Below the pieces are notes generated by a model, which ran no database searches, had not been told where the DNA came from, and was given only the letters and a program-made list of their open reading frames with translations. DNA of 64,000 nt from Chrysogorgia sp. JL179-B06 (taxonomy: Eukaryota; Cnidaria; Anthozoa; Scleralcyonacea; Chrysogorgiidae): positions 124,001-188,000 of the forward strand of contig JAYKKM010000208.1 in assembly GCA_035772405.1 (NCBI GenBank), given 5' to 3'. The position numbers and the translations under genes are program-made. Shown piece by piece: positions 61,666-64,000 of this stretch. The number at the start of each line of letters is the position of its first letter. The first letter of the stretch is position 1.

Positions 61666-61906
61666 AAATTTAACATTGTTTACTCGCTTTTAAACTGACA
61701 GTTTAAATGTAGCTTTATCAAGATTTATAACGTCTTTACACAGGGGGTGTAAAGCCGTCATTACAAAGCTTTATTATTGTGGTATAAAGGTGTGTAAAGG
61801 GACCTTTCACACCATTACGCTATATGATTAAAGTTGGATAAAGCAATCATTAACACTACTTTACACCAGCATTAAACTATGGTTAAATCTGCGATTTCGT
61901 CCTGTG

Positions 61907-61976
61907 GTACGACCAGTTTTTTTTAGGAATCATCCTTGAGTTTATATTGACCAAAGAGAGGAAGGTCATTCAAGGT
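61907..61976 (-). pseudogene. Probable 5' part of the gene interrupted by transposon D
   Basis: Read on the minus strand from the repeat edge, one phase gives LFGQYKLKDDS, a TAA, then KKLVV up to the transposon border, and this phase agrees with the open frame entering at 51982. The left direct-repeat copy at 7535-7594 contains a similar short minus-strand frame (MTFKKYVVLLDDQ). Short and interrupted, so only tentative. Confidence 0.35.
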
Positions 61977-62035
61977 GATCGCGTAAAAAAAATTCATGAT
62001 ATTAAAAAAAAAAAAAAAACATGTTTATGAACGAT

Positions 62036-62422
62036 CATCATACCTCACCCGATGTGGTTTATACTTACGTAGGTCATATTGTCCAAGAGAAAAAACTTCA
62101 TATTATTTTTTATTTTGAAAAGAGACGTGTTGAAAAATAAAAAATAATCAAGAACCAAAAAAAATTGGTTTATGAATTAATCATAGGAATTTCCGTCACG
62201 GAGCTCTTACCTCAACGCCATCTTATGACCGAATGACTGATATTTCTTAGTTACGGTATTTTAAAAAAATGATGTTCTCAAAAAATTTTAAGATGTAATG
62301 TTTGGATTTGAAAAAATGATTGATTTAAAAAAATGATTTTAAAAAAATGTATTGGATTTTTGGGAAAAAAAGGTGAAAATCTTTATTTTTTTGAAAAAAA
62401 ACAGTTGAAAGAGTATAAATAG
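62036..62422. repeat. Long direct repeat, right copy (pair at 7911-8264)
   Basis: Same orientation as the left copy and colinear with it, from CATCATACCTCACCC to GAGTATAAATAG. It has no foldback insertion. Differences are mainly A/T run lengths and a few substitutions. It lies immediately to the left of transposon E. Confidence 0.8.
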
Positions 62423-62976
62423 AAGACTTGTTTGGAAAGAGTGTTTGATTTTTAAAACCAAATTTCATTCACAGGGCGAAATTTGACCTTTATTAACATT
62501 TATGCATTAGTGTAAAGATTTCGAAAGATCCCTTTACACTTTTAATCTTCTTATTAAATGCGAGGAAAGACTAACTAAGCTTTAACTAACTTTATCGCGG
62601 ATTAAATGTTGCTTAACCACCCAAATTTCAAAATTATGCTTTACAGATCTTTACATGAGTGAATTAATATCCTTAAAGGCGCGCAGAACAAATCTGAGAT
62701 TTAATCCCATTTAAGCGACATGTTATATAGGATTAAAGACGACTGCACCTTTACTTGTGATATACCGATACAGATGAAAGGCGATTAAAGTGATTATCTT
62801 CAGCTACGTCATTATCACCTTGGAAACAGAAAAATATCGGCTTGAGCCCAGCTTGAGCCTGATAAATATATATAATCTCAACTGTTTCAGATATCGGTGG
62901 CTATACGTTACGTTTTCGAGTCTTACTACATTAAATTCCGCTTCTAGTTCTCTGTCTTGATTGTACTGTTCTAATC

Positions 62977-63166
62977 ATGGATTCATCGGCAAATCCTGGA
63001 TATCTTTTTTGCACCCACTGCAACGAAAATGTATCCGAATCGACGTTCAGACGACAGTTAATTCTGGAATCGAGAAGATCAAATGTATCACGTTTGAGCT
63101 CTTCGTCCTCTTCTGATTATGACAACGAACAGATTTACGATTTAAACGACGAATCTACAGCCACAG
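62977..63166 (+). CDS. Transposon E transposase-like gene, exon 1
   Basis: MDSSANPGYLFCTHCNENVS, a Cys-x2-Cys and VSEST block followed by a Ser run and an acidic segment. The exon ends at CCACAG followed by GTGACT. The split codon phase (63 codons plus 1 nt) agrees with the next exon. This N-terminal zinc unit also exists, damaged, in transposon D at 52432-52560. It probably binds DNA. Confidence 0.5.
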
Positions 63167-63437
63167 GTGACTTATTTGTAACTTATTTGTTCTTGTTGCC
63201 AAAGTGCCTTACGAACCCACCGTCGTGTTATTTTTAGTATAATATCGTAGTGAATTTGTTGTATTTAATGTGTGTTGTATATCGCTATATATCTTTAAAG
63301 TGACTGTTATATCGTACTTGCTTTGGGACTAGTAATTGGCACTAGCTGTTGCGGTTACCCAGCCTATTGTCTTAATGTATGTATTTATGTTTGTAATGTA
63401 TGTGGCAAAGTTATTAAAATTATTGCTTTCTTCCGTA

Positions 63438-63512
63438 GTTCAAGTCGTCGACGTGGTGGTGGAGTCCAATGACATGCAGGATGAGCAGAATATTTGTTGT
63501 CACAATGTTCAG
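63438..63512 (+). CDS. Transposon E transposase-like gene, exon 2
   Basis: It starts after TTCCGTAG and ends before GTGACT. In the phase dictated by exon 1 it is fully open and acidic (VVDVVVESNDMQDEQNICCH). The remaining exons lie in or beyond the last 490 bp, where I see no further clear frame. Confidence 0.4.
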
Positions 63513-64000
63513 GTGACTGTTCATATCTATATTTAATGAGTGGTAAAGTTAAATAAAGCAGTACAACGGGTTATCAATCTTTATTACTTTAACCACTCTT
63601 TATGCAAAATTATTGTAAATGAACATGTGACTCAACACATCACATGATCCCATGCTCCTTTTGCAGGGAAAAAATATTACAGAATAACTATGCACAAATC
63701 AATGTTAAGGCCAACCAGAAGGAGGGCGGTGGACAAATATGTGGGATTTGGTAAAGAAAGGTCTGTACCCAGAAAGCCTGTGATGTACCCTGTGATGCCA
63801 ATGGTGGGGAACTTTAATTATCCATAAAAGCCTTTCTACACCATACAATGTATCATATTATACGATTGTAATCTTGGTGCATGTGATCAAATTGTACACC
63901 GACATCAACATTTGCCATCGAATCATAAAGTGCCCCTGTGATTAAATTTTTGGTATCCTGAATTTTTACATATTTGTAAAGAGCATGGTGTTCTCACTTA
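63513..64000. other. No gene recognised
   Basis: Probably intron and interior of transposon E. No long frame and no clear repeat. Confidence 0.4.

Larger units (their letters stand above)
51983..61906. mobile_element. Transposon D: 9.9-kb DNA transposon with CACAGGRCGAAAT termini
   Basis: The left end CACAGGGCGAAATCTCAG at 51983 is matched in inverted form by the right end CACAGGACGAAATCGCAG (reading inwards from 61906). Inside each end the word TTTACAC/GTGTAAAG is repeated many times, and a 95-bp tandem array lies near the right end. Subterminal repeats of this kind are typical of CACTA/EnSpm-like elements. The flanking bases (AAA left, GTA right) show no duplication. It carries degraded transposase exons, a foldback and a TTAA MITE. 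Confidence 0.65.
7576..62422. mobile_element. Element B: Maverick/Polinton or adintovirus-like provirus, split by two transposons
   Basis: It contains PolB (18992), ATPase (23223), protease (24861), major capsid (27626), penton (29582) and integrase (30495), plus about 25 further genes. The outer limits are inferred: the same segment of 350-390 bp occurs in the same orientation near both ends (7911-8264 and 62036-62422), preceded in each copy by GAAGGTCATTCAAGGTGA. Without transposons C (35115-49599) and D (51983-61906) the span is about 30 kb. Base composition is strongly AT-rich compared with C and D. Classic Polintons have inverted termini and a 6-bp target duplication, neither of which I can show, so the ends are provisional. 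Confidence 0.6.
62470..64000 (+). mobile_element. Transposon E: left end of a second D-family element, cut by the window
   Basis: CACAGGGCGAAATTTGACC at 62470 repeats the terminus of transposon D, again followed by several GTGTAAAG/CTTTACAC words. A split transposase gene starts at 62977. The right end is outside the window. Confidence 0.65.

Noticed and set aside
51983..61906. A target-site duplication for transposon D
   Set aside because: The flanks (ACAAA and GTACG) do not match at any length from 2 to 9; duplication lost or the ends come from different copies.
7911..62422. The direct repeats as LTRs of a retroelement
   Set aside because: No TG...CA ends, no primer-binding site or polypurine tract, and the enclosed genes are of dsDNA-virus type; the integrase belongs to the Polinton group.

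Overview
The window looks like a metazoan nuclear genome, probably a marine invertebrate and perhaps a cnidarian. It carries a non-LTR retrotransposon with an N-terminal 2A-like motif, GT-AG split transposase genes, tRNA-derived SINEs, MITEs and a DNA polymerase B family that I associate with cnidarian genomes. The species cannot be fixed from sequence alone. I see no confident ordinary host gene; nearly everything is mobile or virus-derived.

Layout. 1-2290: repeat-rich flank with a foldback. 2291-7235: element A, a minus-strand remnant of a Polinton-like virus (PolB, a VLTF3-like zinc protein, a small C2H2 protein, coiled-coil proteins). 7576-62422: element B, an AT-rich Maverick/Polinton or adintovirus-like provirus of about 30 kb once two later insertions are subtracted. 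35115-49599: transposon C (14.5 kb, TA target duplication), inserted in a B gene and itself carrying SINEs, a Mutator-like MITE, a 183-bp satellite and a 2A-bearing LINE. 51983-61906: transposon D, inserted in another B gene and carrying foldback and TTAA MITE insertions. 62470 to the end: the left end of transposon E, same family as D.

Element B has a full virion and replication module set: protein-primed-type PolB, FtsK/A32-like packaging ATPase, adenain-like protease, major and minor (penton) capsid proteins, two small basic Gly-rich core-like peptides and a retrovirus-type DDE integrase. Around these lie accessory genes: a SET-domain protein (possible viral histone methyltransferase), a Fic-domain protein, a DnaQ-like exonuclease-related protein, CCCH and RING-like zinc proteins, and at least two lineage-specific paralogous families. 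Many genes start 35-45 nt downstream of a TATA element often followed by GGG(T). One promoter (14388-14591) combines tandem E-boxes, two CArG boxes, a full CRE and a TATA box, resembling an immediate-early animal-virus promoter.

Most B genes are broken by only one or a few lesions: 1-nt shifts at homopolymers or single in-frame stops. That means recent decay, assembly error at homopolymers, or both. The integrase frame is intact. The adenain-like protease appears to have lost both its catalytic His and Cys. All function calls come from reading motifs by eye; no database search was run.
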